A stretch of 32,760 nt of DNA from Verrucomicrobiia bacterium (lineage in GTDB: Bacteria > Verrucomicrobiota > Verrucomicrobiia > Limisphaerales > JAJOIW01). Positions 9,266 through 19,048 of this stretch are shown one piece after another. Made by a program: the position numbers and the translations under genes. Within the stretch, counting starts at the first letter, position 1; each line of letters starts with the position of its first letter. The DNA is taken from assembly GCA_030425355.1 (NCBI GenBank), contig JAUIAG010000020.1, positions 1 to 32,760 on the forward strand. Direction: 5' to 3'. Below the pieces are notes generated by a model. It had not been told where the DNA came from. It was given only the letters and a program-made list of their open reading frames with translations, and made no database searches.

Positions 9266-9814
9266 TCAGTTATTCTTTTTAATAAATGGCATTCCCATCA
9301 GCTTGAGAAGCTCGAGGGACTCTTCATTGGAATTGACGTTAGTGACAATAGTGATGTCCATACCCTGGGTCCGCTTGATCTTGTCGAGTTCCATTTCAGG
9401 GAAGATGGACTGATCGTTGATACCCAGAGAGTAGTTCCCCCATCCGTCGAAGGACTTCGGGCTGATGCCGCGAAAGTCACGGATACTGGGCAGTGCGATG
9501 GTGACAAGGCGGTCGAAGAATTCATACATGACTTCCCGTCTCAGTGTGACCCGGCAGCCGATGGACTGTCCCTGGCGCAGTTTGAAATTCGCAACTGATT
9601 TCCGGGCGATGTTGATCACGGGTTTGCGGCCGGTGATCGTCGTCAGGTCTTTCACAGCATCATCCAGTGCAGATTTGTCGAGCTGGGAACTGACTCCCAT
9701 GTTGACGACAATTTTAGTCATCCTCGGAATGGCGTGCGGGTTGGTATATCCACGGGACTCCTGAAGCTTGGGCCTCACGGTCTCCATGTAGTAGGTATAC
9801 ATCCTGGGTTTCAT
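9266..9814 (-). CDS. rplE: 50S ribosomal protein L5
   Basis: [17 protein letters not shown]...[33 protein letters not shown]...[29 protein letters not shown]. Confidence 0.97.
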   Translation of the reverse strand: MKPRMYTYYMETVRPKLQESRGYTNPHAIPRMTKIVVNMGVSSQLDKSALDDAVKDLTTITGRKPVINIARKSVANFKLRQGQSIGCRVTLRREVMYEFFDRLVTIALPSIRDFRGISPKSFDGWGNYSLGINDQSIFPEMELDKIKRTQGMDITIVTNVNSNEESLELLKLMGMPFIKKNN

Positions 9815-9855
9815 TGGTCGGTATTAATGATGCTCAGTTGTTTGTCTCGGGCCGC

Positions 9856-10119
9856 TCAGGCAGTGGCACCGGCCCTTTTGCTCTGGGTGAAACGCTCCTC
9901 GTTCATGAGGTTGGACACATGGATGGTCCCCTCACGCTCAACAATGGCTCCTTCGGGATGTGCCTGGGACTTGCGGGTATGTTTCTTGATCATGTTCACA
10001 TTCTCCACGACAGCCCGCTGCTTTTTCCAGTTGATGCTCAGGACTTTGCCGCTGGCGCCCTTGTGGGCACCGGCGATGACGTGGACGGTCTGACCAACTT
10101 TGATATGTGGTTTTGCCAT
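9856..10119 (-). CDS. rplX: 50S ribosomal protein L24 (short, 87 aa)
   Basis: HIKVGQTVHVIAGAHKGASGKVLSINWKKQRAVVENVNMIKKHTRKS KOW-type L24, between rplE and rplN. Confidence 0.95.
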   Translation of the reverse strand: MAKPHIKVGQTVHVIAGAHKGASGKVLSINWKKQRAVVENVNMIKKHTRKSQAHPEGAIVEREGTIHVSNLMNEERFTQSKRAGATA

Positions 10120-10120
10120 C

Positions 10121-10486
10121 TTAGATTACCTCGGGTGCTAGTGAAACTATTTTCATGAACCTTTTATCCCTCAACTCGCGGGCCACAGGGCCGAAAATAC
10201 GGGTGCCTCTGGGGTTCTTGTCCTTGTCGATTATAACAATCGCGTTGGAATCAAATCGAAGGTAGGAACCGTCCGGACGACGGATAGGGCTTTTGGTGCG
10301 GACAACGACAGCGTTGACGACATCGCCCTTCTTGACGGAGCCGTCGGGAGAAGCTTCCTTTATATGAGCCTTGATGATGTCGCCGACGCGGGCATAACGC
10401 TTGTTGCCGCCCAGGACATGTATGGCCGACGCTTTCTTGGCACCGGTATTGTCGGCAACATTGAGAATGGATCTGAGTTGAAGCAT
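10121..10486 (-). CDS. rplN: 50S ribosomal protein L14
   Basis: [27 protein letters not shown]...[27 protein letters not shown]. Confidence 0.97.
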   Translation of the reverse strand: MLQLRSILNVADNTGAKKASAIHVLGGNKRYARVGDIIKAHIKEASPDGSVKKGDVVNAVVVRTKSPIRRPDGSYLRFDSNAIVIIDKDKNPRGTRIFGPVARELRDKRFMKIVSLAPEVI

Positions 10487-10514
10487 GGGTCAGTGAATCG
10501 GATTGTTCAGTGGA

Positions 10515-10811
10515 TCAGCTGGATTTGACACCGGGTTCCATGGAAGCCCGGACAACTTTCTCGACTCGCCAGCGCTTGAGTTTTGAAAGGGGGCGTGTTT
10601 CGACGATGCGGACAATGTCACCGATGTTCAGAGAATTTTCAGGGTCATGCGCGTAGTAATTCTTGTCGGACTTCACGACTTTGCGGAAATGGGGGTGCGA
10701 GTACCGGCGGGTCACACGGACCACCACAGTCTTGTCCATTTTATTGGACACCACCTCACCCACCTTGAACTTTCTCAGGTTGCGCTGGGAGTTATTAGTT
10801 TCCTCACTCAT
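10515..10811 (-). CDS. rpsQ: 30S ribosomal protein S17
   Basis: [69 protein letters not shown]. Confidence 0.96.
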   Translation of the reverse strand: MSEETNNSQRNLRKFKVGEVVSNKMDKTVVVRVTRRYSHPHFRKVVKSDKNYYAHDPENSLNIGDIVRIVETRPLSKLKRWRVEKVVRASMEPGVKSS

Positions 10812-10831
10812 AGTGTCAGTTTCAGAATGTA

Positions 10832-11029
10832 TCAGTTATGTGCCGCCTTGAGAGAGCTGAGCTGGGTTTCCAGGCGGGCGATATCGCGGCGTATGTTCCG
10901 GATCTGGGATGGTTTCTCGAGCCTGGCGCTGGCTTTCTGCAGCTGCAGGTTAAAGAGTTCCTTTTTCAGTTCCCGCACTTTGGCCCTGATGTCTGTCTGG
11001 GACATGTCCCGAATGTCGTTCATCTTCAT
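10832..11029 (-). CDS. rpmC: 50S ribosomal protein L29
   Basis: [57 protein letters not shown]. Confidence 0.95.
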   Translation of the reverse strand: MKMNDIRDMSQTDIRAKVRELKKELFNLQLQKASARLEKPSQIRNIRRDIARLETQLSSLKAAHN

Positions 11030-11047
11030 TTTCGATCCTTCAGGAGT

Positions 11048-11464
11048 TTAGACTTTGCGGCGGACAACGAATTTGGTGCGAATGGGCAGCTTGTTGGCTG
11101 CCAGTCGCATGGCCTCTTTTGCCACTGCCTCGCTGACGCCATCTACTTCAAAAAGCATGGTTGCCGGCTTAATGACTGCCACCCATGACTCCACGGGTCC
11201 CTTGCCTTTACCCATCCTTACTTCCAGTGGTTTTTTGGTGTAAGTCTTGTCAGGAAATATCCGGATCCAGACCTTACCACGTCTTTTCATGTGACGTGTG
11301 ATGGCGATACGGCAGGTTTCAATGACTTTGGTGTCGAGCCAGCAGCGGTCCAGTGACTGAAGTCCGTACTGTCCAAAGGATACGGATGATCCACGGTAGG
11401 CTAGTCCGGCCCGGTTTCCGCGGTGCATCTTGCGATACTTCACCCGTTTTGGCATCAATGGCAT
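11048..11464 (-). CDS. rplP: 50S ribosomal protein L16
   Basis: [20 protein letters not shown]...[33 protein letters not shown] upstream. Confidence 0.97.
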   Translation of the reverse strand: MPLMPKRVKYRKMHRGNRAGLAYRGSSVSFGQYGLQSLDRCWLDTKVIETCRIAITRHMKRRGKVWIRIFPDKTYTKKPLEVRMGKGKGPVESWVAVIKPATMLFEVDGVSEAVAKEAMRLAANKLPIRTKFVVRRKV

Positions 11465-11530
11465 ATCTTAATCTCCTCTTGAAAAATTGTTGTCGGTTAA
11501 ATCCGTTACTGAATCGGTGCTGATTGCTGC

Positions 11531-12181
11531 TTACTGGCCGGCTTCTGGGACTGCGGTGTCGATTTCTCCTTTGCAGATCCAGCACTTGACTCCGAGGATT
11601 CCGTAGAGCGTCGAGGCTCTGGCGTAACCGTAATCGATGTTGGCGCGCAGTGTGTGCAGAGGCACCCGTCCTTTGTTGTATTGCTCGATTCGGGCCAGTT
11701 CAGCACCGCCAAGACGACCGGCGCAGCGGATACGGATGCCATCCGCGCCGAAGTCCATGGTGGTCTGAACAGCCTTTTTCATGGCCCGGCGGAAAGAGAT
11801 CCGGCGTTCCAGCTGGAGAGCAACACTTTCGGCGACGAGCTGGGCGTCGGTTTCAGGCTGCTTGACTTCCTGGATGTCGAGATAAATTTCTTTGCCGGTC
11901 TTCCGGGAAAGTTGTTCCTTGATCTTTTCGATCTCGGCTCCCTTGCGTCCGATGACAACGCCTGGTCTGGCGGTCAGGATAGTGACCCGGCAACGGTTGG
12001 CTGCACGCTCGATCTTGATGCGCGGCACGGCTGCTGTTTCGAGCTTCGACTTGAGAAACTGGCGGATATAGTGGTCCTCAGCGACCAGGTCGCCGAACTG
12101 ATTGTTTGGAGCAAACCACTTGGATTGCCAGTCGCGGCTCAGTGGAAGGCGCAGTCCTACTGGATTTGATTTTTGACCCAT
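11531..12181 (-). CDS. rpsC: 30S ribosomal protein S3
   Basis: [24 protein letters not shown]...KH domain [22 protein letters not shown]. Confidence 0.97.
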   Translation of the reverse strand: MGQKSNPVGLRLPLSRDWQSKWFAPNNQFGDLVAEDHYIRQFLKSKLETAAVPRIKIERAANRCRVTILTARPGVVIGRKGAEIEKIKEQLSRKTGKEIYLDIQEVKQPETDAQLVAESVALQLERRISFRRAMKKAVQTTMDFGADGIRIRCAGRLGGAELARIEQYNKGRVPLHTLRANIDYGYARASTLYGILGVKCWICKGEIDTAVPEAGQ

Positions 12182-12188
12182 CTGGTTA

Positions 12189-12521
12189 TTAAGCCTGTGT
12201 TAAAGTGATTCTGACCCGGCATGAACGTTTGAGGATCCGCCCGGCGGAACCTCTGGCCTTGGGACGCCAGCGCTTGAGTGTTGGACCGGCACCTGTCACC
12301 GCCTCTTTGATGACCAGTGACTCCACGTCAAGCTGGTGGTTGTTCTCGGCGTTGGCCAGAGCGGAATTCAGTGTCTTGAGGGCCCAGAAGGCGGACTTGC
12401 GCGGAACGACAGCGAGTATTGCCTTGGCCTCCAGGGCATTGAGTCCCTGAATCTGGCGCAGGACTTCCCGCATTTTCTGCGGGGACATGCGGATATTCTT
12501 GGTTATTGCGTGAACTTCCAT
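12189..12521 (-). CDS. rplV: 50S ribosomal protein L22
   Basis: [61 protein letters not shown]. Confidence 0.96.
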   Translation of the reverse strand: MEVHAITKNIRMSPQKMREVLRQIQGLNALEAKAILAVVPRKSAFWALKTLNSALANAENNHQLDVESLVIKEAVTGAGPTLKRWRPKARGSAGRILKRSCRVRITLTQA

Positions 12522-12594
12522 GGTTCAGACGATTTCGTAGTCGACTAGAGTCTCAACTGATTGCTATTGCCGGTGATGCAGGAGAAGCAGAAGT

Positions 12595-12873
12595 TTACTT
12601 ACCTGATTTGTTGGGGTGGTCTCCATGGGAGCGGAAGGACCTTGTCGGGGCGAATTCGCCAAGCTTGTGTCCCACCATGTTTTCTGTAACCAGCACCGGA
12701 AGAAATGTCTTGCCGTTGTGGACGTTGAAGGTAATACCGACAAACTCCGGGATGATGGTGGAGCTGCGGGACCAGGTTTTGATCGGCTTGCGGTTGCTGG
12801 TCTCCTGAGCCTTCTCCACTTTCTTCATCAGTTTGTGATCCACATAGGGACCCTTCTTAATCGAACGAGGCAT
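12595..12873 (-). CDS. rpsS: 30S ribosomal protein S19
   Basis: [21 protein letters not shown]...[53 protein letters not shown]. Confidence 0.97.
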   Translation of the reverse strand: MPRSIKKGPYVDHKLMKKVEKAQETSNRKPIKTWSRSSTIIPEFVGITFNVHNGKTFLPVLVTENMVGHKLGEFAPTRSFRSHGDHPNKSGK

Positions 12874-12885
12874 AGTTTAAAGAGT

Positions 12886-13731
12886 TTATTTGCGGTTGAA
12901 CGGACGGCCGTCGCGACGGGACATGATAAGTTTGTCGGAGTATTTCCTGCGTTTACGGGTTTTGTATCCTTTGGTCAGCACGCCCCATGGAGTGACCGGA
13001 TGACCGCCACCGGCAGTCTTGCCGGCACCACCACCCATCGGGTGATCAACAGGGTTTTTGGCCACCGCACGGGTGATTGGCCTTCTGCCCAGGTAACGCC
13101 GGCGTCCTGCTTTACCCAGCACCGTTTTCTGGTGGTCGGTGTTACCGACATGGCCGATGGTGGCGTAACACTTCTCACTGACCTTGCGGATTTCACCGGA
13201 GGGCAGTTTAATCTGCGCATAACCCTCGAAGCGGGCCATCAGAGTGGCACTGGTCCCGGCGCTGCGTGCGATTTGGCCGCCCTTGCCGGGGTGGAGTTCA
13301 ATATTATGAATCACCTGACCGATGGGGATGATCGAAAGGGGGAGATTATTGCCGCTGACCGGTTTGGCTTCCGGGCCGCTGGTTATCCTGTCACCCTGCT
13401 TGAGTCCGTTGGTTGCCAGAACATAGCTCTTCTTCCCGTCGGGGTACTTTATCAGAGCCACGTTGGCGCTGCGGGATGGATCATATTCCAGAGAGATAAC
13501 TTCGGCTTCCTGTCCGTGACGGAGGCGACGGAAATCAACGACACGGATCTTCTTCTTGTGGCCGCCACCTATCCCGCGGGAAGTCACTCTACCGTAAGAG
13601 TTGCGTCCACCGGTTCTTTTCTTGGTGAAGACGAGTCCGCGCTGCGGACGATCCTTGCTGAGGTCGCTTTCTTTGACCACCGTCATGTAACGCATGGACG
13701 GTGTCAGTGGTCTGAATCTTTTAACTGGCAT
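12886..13731 (-). CDS. rplB: 50S ribosomal protein L2
   Basis: FRPLTPSMRYMTVV...GGRNSYGRVTSRGIGGGHKKKIR...VDHPMGGGAGKTAGGGHPVTPWG. Confidence 0.98.
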   Translation of the reverse strand: MPVKRFRPLTPSMRYMTVVKESDLSKDRPQRGLVFTKKRTGGRNSYGRVTSRGIGGGHKKKIRVVDFRRLRHGQEAEVISLEYDPSRSANVALIKYPDGKKSYVLATNGLKQGDRITSGPEAKPVSGNNLPLSIIPIGQVIHNIELHPGKGGQIARSAGTSATLMARFEGYAQIKLPSGEIRKVSEKCYATIGHVGNTDHQKTVLGKAGRRRYLGRRPITRAVAKNPVDHPMGGGAGKTAGGGHPVTPWGVLTKGYKTRKRRKYSDKLIMSRRDGRPFNRK

Positions 13732-13745
13732 GGCTAGGGGTCCTT

Positions 13746-14027
13746 TTAGGTGAGGTCAATCATGTCTCCGTCCTTGAGGCGGACTATTGCTTTCTTCCAG
13801 CTTGCGGTGCGTCCCTGAGCGGCAGTTCTCTTTCTGCGGACCTTTCCCGAGACGTTCATGGTGTTGACGCTGAGAACGGTCACATTGAAAAGCTCCTGGA
13901 CTGCCTTTTTGATCTGCACCTTGTTGGCGCGACGGTCTGCCACCAGGACATACTGGTTACCCTGCTCACTGAGACCGGAACTCTTTTCAGTGATCTTGAT
14001 TGTCTTGATTATGTCGTAGCTGGTCAT
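13746..14027 (-). CDS. rplW: 50S ribosomal protein L23
   Basis: [17 protein letters not shown]...YVLVADRRANKVQIKKAVQELFNVTVLSVNTMNVSGKVRR; ATGA overlap with the rplD stop. Confidence 0.95.
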   Translation of the reverse strand: MTSYDIIKTIKITEKSSGLSEQGNQYVLVADRRANKVQIKKAVQELFNVTVLSVNTMNVSGKVRRKRTAAQGRTASWKKAIVRLKDGDMIDLT

Positions 14028-14653
14028 GATGCCTGGGAAATCCGGTTTGTTAGAATGTCGAGGGCGGCCTGACTGATGACAATCCTGTCCTGCCGAAGGA
14101 TATTGTAAGTGGTCACCTGATCGACAGGAACTATGTCGAGGTGCGGGATGTTGCGGCCGCCGAGGTAAAGGTTCTGGTTGACTGCCTCGGGAATTACAAG
14201 AACCGTCCCGTCAATGCCCATGGAAGCGAGAAAGCCTGCCACCTCACGCGTTTTGGGCTGTTGAATATCGATCGAATCGATGACGATGACATCACCGGCC
14301 AGCAGTCTCTCGCCAAAGGCCTTGCGAAGTGCAAGACGCTTGACCTTCTTGTTGACCTTCTTGGAATAATCCCTGGGCTTGGGACCGAACACAACCCCGC
14401 CGCCCCGCCAGATGGGTGAAGCGTATGATCCGGCACGGGCACGTCCGGTGCCTTTCTGGCGCCATGGCTTGCGGTTGGATACAGATACCTCGCCCACAGT
14501 CTTGGTGCAGGCGGTGCCGGAGCGGGCCGCGGCACGATAGGCTACCACAGTCTCATGCACAGCGTGCGCCGCGGTATCCCCTTCAGGGATCTCAATAGAG
14601 ATATCCGCCTCACCGACGGATTCGCCCTTGATGTTCTTGATGTCTATTTTCAC
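14024..14653 (-). CDS. rplD: 50S ribosomal protein L4 (GTG start)
   Basis: [52 protein letters not shown]; start codon is GTG preceded by AGGAAG. Confidence 0.96.
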   Translation of the reverse strand: MKIDIKNIKGESVGEADISIEIPEGDTAAHAVHETVVAYRAAARSGTACTKTVGEVSVSNRKPWRQKGTGRARAGSYASPIWRGGGVVFGPKPRDYSKKVNKKVKRLALRKAFGERLLAGDVIVIDSIDIQQPKTREVAGFLASMGIDGTVLVIPEAVNQNLYLGGRNIPHLDIVPVDQVTTYNILRQDRIVISQAALDILTNRISQAS

Positions 14654-14721
14654 TTCGAAAATCTTCCTGATTCGATGGGATGCAGATTCAATTGTTAATC
14701 ACCTGGATGACAGTGGTCGGA

Positions 14722-15360
14722 TTACTGCTTCCGGGGTTTCTTCTTGCTTTCGCGAATGACGACGTAGTCGCCCGTGGCGCCCGGGACTGCTCCGGAGATG
14801 AGAAGCAGGTTCTCCTCGGGCAGAATCCTGGCAACACGAAGGTTCTGGACAGTGCGGCGGCGCTGTCCCATGTGACCGGGAAGCTTTGTTCCTTTGGCCA
14901 CCCAGCCGGGAGTTGAACCACTGCTGATGGCACCAGGTTTCCGGTAGAAACCCTTCTGACCGTGTGACTTGGCGCCACCACCGAAACCGTAGCGGCGGAC
15001 AACGCCCTGGAATCCCTTACCTTTGGTGCAGCCGATGGCATCGATGAAATCGCCCTCGGTGAATATGTCGACACCAACAGTCTGTCCAGGCTCCACCTCA
15101 ATTGTGAAGTCGCGGAATTCACGGATCTGCTTCACAGGAGATGACTTGTGTGCAGTGAAGTGACCGGTCTGAGGTTTGTTGATACGGAAATCCTTCTGAT
15201 CATCAAAGCCCAGCTGGACGGAACTGTAACCGTCTTTCTCAGGTGTCTTGCACTGAATAACCCGGTTTGGGCCGGCTTGAACCACCGTGACGTGGATGGC
15301 AGATCCGTTCTCGTCGTAGATCCTTGTCTGCCCTAGTTTTTTTCCAATAAGACCAATCAT
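14722..15360 (-). CDS. rplC: 50S ribosomal protein L3
   Basis: MIGLIGKKLGQTRIYDENGSAIHVTVVQAGPNRVIQ...GKGFQGVVRRYGFGGGAKSHGQKGFYRKPGAIS. Confidence 0.97.
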   Translation of the reverse strand: MIGLIGKKLGQTRIYDENGSAIHVTVVQAGPNRVIQCKTPEKDGYSSVQLGFDDQKDFRINKPQTGHFTAHKSSPVKQIREFRDFTIEVEPGQTVGVDIFTEGDFIDAIGCTKGKGFQGVVRRYGFGGGAKSHGQKGFYRKPGAISSGSTPGWVAKGTKLPGHMGQRRRTVQNLRVARILPEENLLLISGAVPGATGDYVVIRESKKKPRKQ

Positions 15361-15365
15361 TTCGG

Positions 15366-15674
15366 CTAGACCTTGATTTGAATGTCCACTCCTGCGGGGA
15401 GATTGAGTTTCTTGAGTTCGTCGACCGTCTTTGCAGTCGGCTCGATGATGTCAAGGAGTCTCTTGTGAGTTCTCTGTTCGAAAGTTTCCTGGGACTTCTT
15501 GTCCACGTGGGGCGAGCGTGTGACCGTGTACCGCTCGATGCGGGTTGGCAGCGGAATGGGTCCGGCTACCCGAGCACCCGTGCGCTTTACCGTTTCAACG
15601 ATATCGGAAGCCGAAGCATCGATGATGCGATGGTCGTATGCTTTAAGTCTTATTCTGATGCGCTGTCCAGCCAT
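15366..15674 (-). CDS. rpsJ: 30S ribosomal protein S10
   Basis: [71 protein letters not shown]. Confidence 0.98.
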   Translation of the reverse strand: MAGQRIRIRLKAYDHRIIDASASDIVETVKRTGARVAGPIPLPTRIERYTVTRSPHVDKKSQETFEQRTHKRLLDIIEPTAKTVDELKKLNLPAGVDIQIKV

Positions 15675-15690
15675 AGTTCTTTAAATTCTG

Positions 15691-17868
15691 CTAGTTGCTA
15701 AAAGTTACGGGTGTACCAAAAAGTCGTTCGATGATCTGCTGTTCTATATTTTTGGGAACCGAATCGAACTTGAGTGGTTCCATGGTGTAGTCGGCCCGCC
15801 CGCTGGAAAGAGTTCGGACGGCGGTGGCATATCCGAACATCTCTGAGAGAGGAACCTCAGCCTTGATGATGGCGCGGTCACCCTTGGTGTTTACAGCAGT
15901 TATTTTTGCCCTGCGGCGGTTCAGATCGCCGAGAATATCGCCCTGATGATCCTGGGGAGCACCGACTTCAAGCGCCATGATTGGTTCAAGAAGCTCGGGC
16001 TGAGCAATCTTCACTGCCTCCTTGACGGCAAAAATACCGGCCATTTTGAAAGCTATATCCGACGAGTCGACTTCGTGGAAAGATCCGTCGACGAGGCGGA
16101 CACGGATGTCAACCATTGGATAGTTGGCGATAATGCCGTTCTGGAGGGCCTCACGGATCCCATCCATGGCCGGTTCGATGAATTCCCTGGGAATGGCACC
16201 ACCGGTGATCTGAGGAACGACCTCAATACCCTTGCCGTTTTCAAGGGGGTCCACTTCGATGACGACATGTCCGTACTGCCCCTTGCCGCCGGTCTGTCTG
16301 ACAAATTTGCCTTCAGCGCGTGCGGATTGGGTGATGTGTTCCCGGTAGGCTATCTGAGGCGTTCCGGCATTCGCCTTGACCTTGTATTCGCGGAAAAGCC
16401 GGTCACGGATGATTTCCAGATGAAGCTCGCCCATCCCGGATATGATCAGCTGACCGGTTTCTTCGTCCGTGTAGGTGCGGAAAGTCGGGTCCTCTTCTGC
16501 GAGGCTTCGCATTGCCTCAACCAGTTTATCCCTGTCGGCCTGTGATTTAGGCTCGACCGCCATGGAAATAACAGGTTCGGGAAAAACGGGAGGCATCAGC
16601 ATGACGGGCAGACTCTGGGAGCAGAGGGTGTCCCCGGTCTGCACTTCCTTAAGGCCGATCATGGCGGCAATGTCACCGGAATAGACTGTCTCCACATCAA
16701 TCCGGTCATCGGCCTTAATCATCAGCAGCCGGCTGATTCTGGTTTTCCGCCGGGTTCTGGAATTAAAAACTGTCTCCCCTTTAGTGATCTGGCCACTGTA
16801 TACCCGGAAGAAAGTGAGTTTGCCAAAATAGGGATCGGACCAGAGCTTGAATGCCAGCGCGCAGAATTTGTAATTGTCGTCGGCGGGGATCTCGACGGAT
16901 TTCTCCGGATTATCCGCTCGTTGCGCGGAGGTTGCCGGGATGTCCAGTGGGGAAGGGAGATAATCGATGACCGCGTCAAGCAGCATCTGCACGCCCTTGT
17001 TTTTAAAAGCGGATCCACCGATGACCGGAACGAACCGGAGTGAGCAGGTCGCACGACGGATGCCGGCCTTCAATTCATCCGGACCGACAGGCTGTTCCTC
17101 GAGGAACATTTCAGCAATTCTGTCATCGACGTCGGCAACGGCCTCGACAAGAGAATTGTAAAGGGATTCAGTCTGTTCGGCCAGATCGGCGGGTATTTCA
17201 GCGACCCGGAAAGAAGCACCAAGAGGATCGGACTCGTCGTATATTACAGCCTTGCGGCTGATGATGTCGACAACGCCCTTTAAGGAGGACTCGATACCGA
17301 TGGGAAGGAAAACGGGATGGGCATTTGCGCCGAGGCGATCACGAAGCTCTTCGACAACACGGAGGTAGTCGGCACCGGTCCGGTCCAGCTTGTTGACAAA
17401 TGCAATGCGTGGAACGCGATATCTGTCAGCCTGGCGCCACACAGTTTCAGACTGGGGCTGCACTCCGGCAACTCCACAGAAAACCGCGACCGCACCATCG
17501 AGAACACGCATTGAACGCTCCACCTCGGCGGTGAAATCAACATGCCCGGGAGTGTCTATGATATTGACCCGGTGTGAATCGCCGGTGAAAAGCTTGTTCA
17601 GACCATCGTTTTTCTGGGTCCAGTAGCAGGTGATTGCTGCCGAGGTAATGGTTATGCCCCGTTCGCGTTCCTGCTCCATCCAGTCAGTGACGGTGGTGCC
17701 CTCATGGACTTCCCCAATTCTGTGAATGAGGCCGGTGTAGAACAGCATCCGCTCGGTGGTCGTCGTCTTACCGGCATCAATGTGAGCAGCGATCCCGATG
17801 TTCCGGGTGCGCTCCATTGGGTATTCCCTTGAGGGAGAATTTTTTTCCGATAAGGCCGTCATAATCAA
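15691..17868 (-). CDS. fusA: Elongation factor G
   Basis: [55 protein letters not shown]; homology upstream of MERTRN supports a start at 17868 or 17862 rather than 17817. Confidence 0.97.
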   Translation of the reverse strand: MIMTALSEKNSPSREYPMERTRNIGIAAHIDAGKTTTTERMLFYTGLIHRIGEVHEGTTVTDWMEQERERGITITSAAITCYWTQKNDGLNKLFTGDSHRVNIIDTPGHVDFTAEVERSMRVLDGAVAVFCGVAGVQPQSETVWRQADRYRVPRIAFVNKLDRTGADYLRVVEELRDRLGANAHPVFLPIGIESSLKGVVDIISRKAVIYDESDPLGASFRVAEIPADLAEQTESLYNSLVEAVADVDDRIAEMFLEEQPVGPDELKAGIRRATCSLRFVPVIGGSAFKNKGVQMLLDAVIDYLPSPLDIPATSAQRADNPEKSVEIPADDNYKFCALAFKLWSDPYFGKLTFFRVYSGQITKGETVFNSRTRRKTRISRLLMIKADDRIDVETVYSGDIAAMIGLKEVQTGDTLCSQSLPVMLMPPVFPEPVISMAVEPKSQADRDKLVEAMRSLAEEDPTFRTYTDEETGQLIISGMGELHLEIIRDRLFREYKVKANAGTPQIAYREHITQSARAEGKFVRQTGGKGQYGHVVIEVDPLENGKGIEVVPQITGGAIPREFIEPAMDGIREALQNGIIANYPMVDIRVRLVDGSFHEVDSSDIAFKMAGIFAVKEAVKIAQPELLEPIMALEVGAPQDHQGDILGDLNRRRAKITAVNTKGDRAIIKAEVPLSEMFGYATAVRTLSSGRADYTMEPLKFDSVPKNIEQQIIERLFGTPVTFSN

Positions 17869-17948
17869 TCGCCGATGATCCTGATACTAATAATGTCTAT
17901 CTGTGAAATCCGGGTAATTTGTAGTCTGATTTAAGGAACTGATTAAAT

Positions 17949-17954
17949 TGTCAA
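17949..17954 (-). promoter_or_regulatory. Candidate -35 element (perfect TTGACA) upstream of fusA
   Basis: Minus strand TTGACA lies downstream of the rpsG terminator; no well-spaced strong -10 seen, so tentative. Confidence 0.35.
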
Positions 17955-17990
17955 TAGAACTGGTCAGCCACGTCCTTGGGACGCGGCGAT

Positions 17991-18025
17991 AAAAATTCCC
18001 CAGAGTGCCGGGCACCGGCTGGGGA
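17991..18025 (-). terminator. Rho-independent terminator/attenuator between rpsG and fusA
   Basis: Minus strand TCCCCAG ... CTGGGGA 7-bp stem with an inner GTGC/GCAC helix, then ATTTTTATC. Confidence 0.75.
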
Positions 18026-18036
18026 TTCGCTAAATT

Positions 18037-18510
18037 CTACCAGCGGAAGTGAGCAAAAGCCTTGTTGGCCTGTGCCATCTTGTGCACTTCATCGCGTTTG
18101 CGAATAGCACTGCCCTGCCCCTGGAAGGCGTCCATAATTTCGTTGGCAAGACAGACTTTCATGGGGACTCCCCTTCTCTTCTGAGCAAAACTCACGATCC
18201 AGCGGACACCGAGTGCCAGCTGACGGTCGGGACTGACCTCCATCGGCACCTGGTAGGTGGCACCACCAACCCGGCGGGCCTTCACTTCCAGGCGGGGCTT
18301 CGCGTTGTCCACTGCGCGCTGAAGAATCTCCAGCGGATTGGAGTTCGGGTTCTTTTCAATAATGATGTCAAAGGCCTGGTAAACGATATTCTGAGCTACT
18401 GTCTTCTTGCCGTCCTTCATGACGGTGTTGACGAGCCTTGACACCAGCGTGTCATGATACCTCGCATCGATTTCCAGAGGTCTTTTTACTGCCCTACGAC
18501 GTCTTGACAT
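18037..18510 (-). CDS. rpsG: 30S ribosomal protein S7
   Basis: MSRRRRAVKRPLEIDARYHDTLVSRLVNTVMKDGKKTVAQNIVYQAF...KPRLEVKARRVGGATYQVPMEV. Confidence 0.97.
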   Translation of the reverse strand: MSRRRRAVKRPLEIDARYHDTLVSRLVNTVMKDGKKTVAQNIVYQAFDIIIEKNPNSNPLEILQRAVDNAKPRLEVKARRVGGATYQVPMEVSPDRQLALGVRWIVSFAQKRRGVPMKVCLANEIMDAFQGQGSAIRKRDEVHKMAQANKAFAHFRW

Positions 18511-18573
18511 TATCTTCCGTTTCCGATTCTTGAGTCCGCCCCCCGCCCTGCGGCGGCAGACGGTATAAATTGA

Positions 18574-18954
18574 TTACTTCTTGGCCTTGGGTCTCTTGAC
18601 ACCGTATTTCGAACGACTGACGCGGCGCTTGTCAACACCGTTGGCGTCGAGTGCACCACGGACGATGTGATAGCGGACACCGGGAAGGTCCTTGACCCTG
18701 CCCCCACGAACCAGAACAATTGAGTGTTCCTGAAGGTTGTGGCCCTCGTCCGGAATGTAGGCGATAACTTCGATACCGTTTGTGAGGCGGACTTTGGCAA
18801 CCTTACGCATCGCTGAGTTCGGTTTTTTGGGAGTCCTGGTCATCACCTGGACACACACACCGCGTCGGAATGGACAGTTCTCCAAAGCCGGTGATTTCGA
18901 CTTGGTCACTATCTTTTTCCTGCCTTTTCTTACGAGTTGGTTAATTGTCGGCAT
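18574..18954 (-). CDS. rpsL: 30S ribosomal protein S12
   Basis: [14 protein letters not shown]...[34 protein letters not shown]...[24 protein letters not shown]. Confidence 0.98.
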   Translation of the reverse strand: MPTINQLVRKGRKKIVTKSKSPALENCPFRRGVCVQVMTRTPKKPNSAMRKVAKVRLTNGIEVIAYIPDEGHNLQEHSIVLVRGGRVKDLPGVRYHIVRGALDANGVDKRRVSRSKYGVKRPKAKK

Positions 18955-19001
18955 TTGTCCGCTCTAAAATAAAACTGTTAAATTCCAGTAAAGGGACCGA
19001 A

Positions 19002-19048
19002 ATCTTATAGAGTTCGCTTCAACATGCAACCCTTTTTTCATTTTTTTT
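19002..19048 (-). promoter_or_regulatory. Candidate sigma70-type promoter of rpsL-rpsG with UP-element-like A-tracts
   Basis: Minus strand: AAAAAAAATGAAAAAAGGG then TTGCAT (19024-19029), 16-nt spacer, TAAGAT (19002-19007), about 47 nt before the rpsL start. Confidence 0.5.

Noticed and set aside
17817-17868. Shorter fusA start at [17 protein letters not shown] (17817)
   Set aside because: The preceding residues REYP match the common EF-G N-terminus (xREYxLEKTRNIGI), so the start is upstream.
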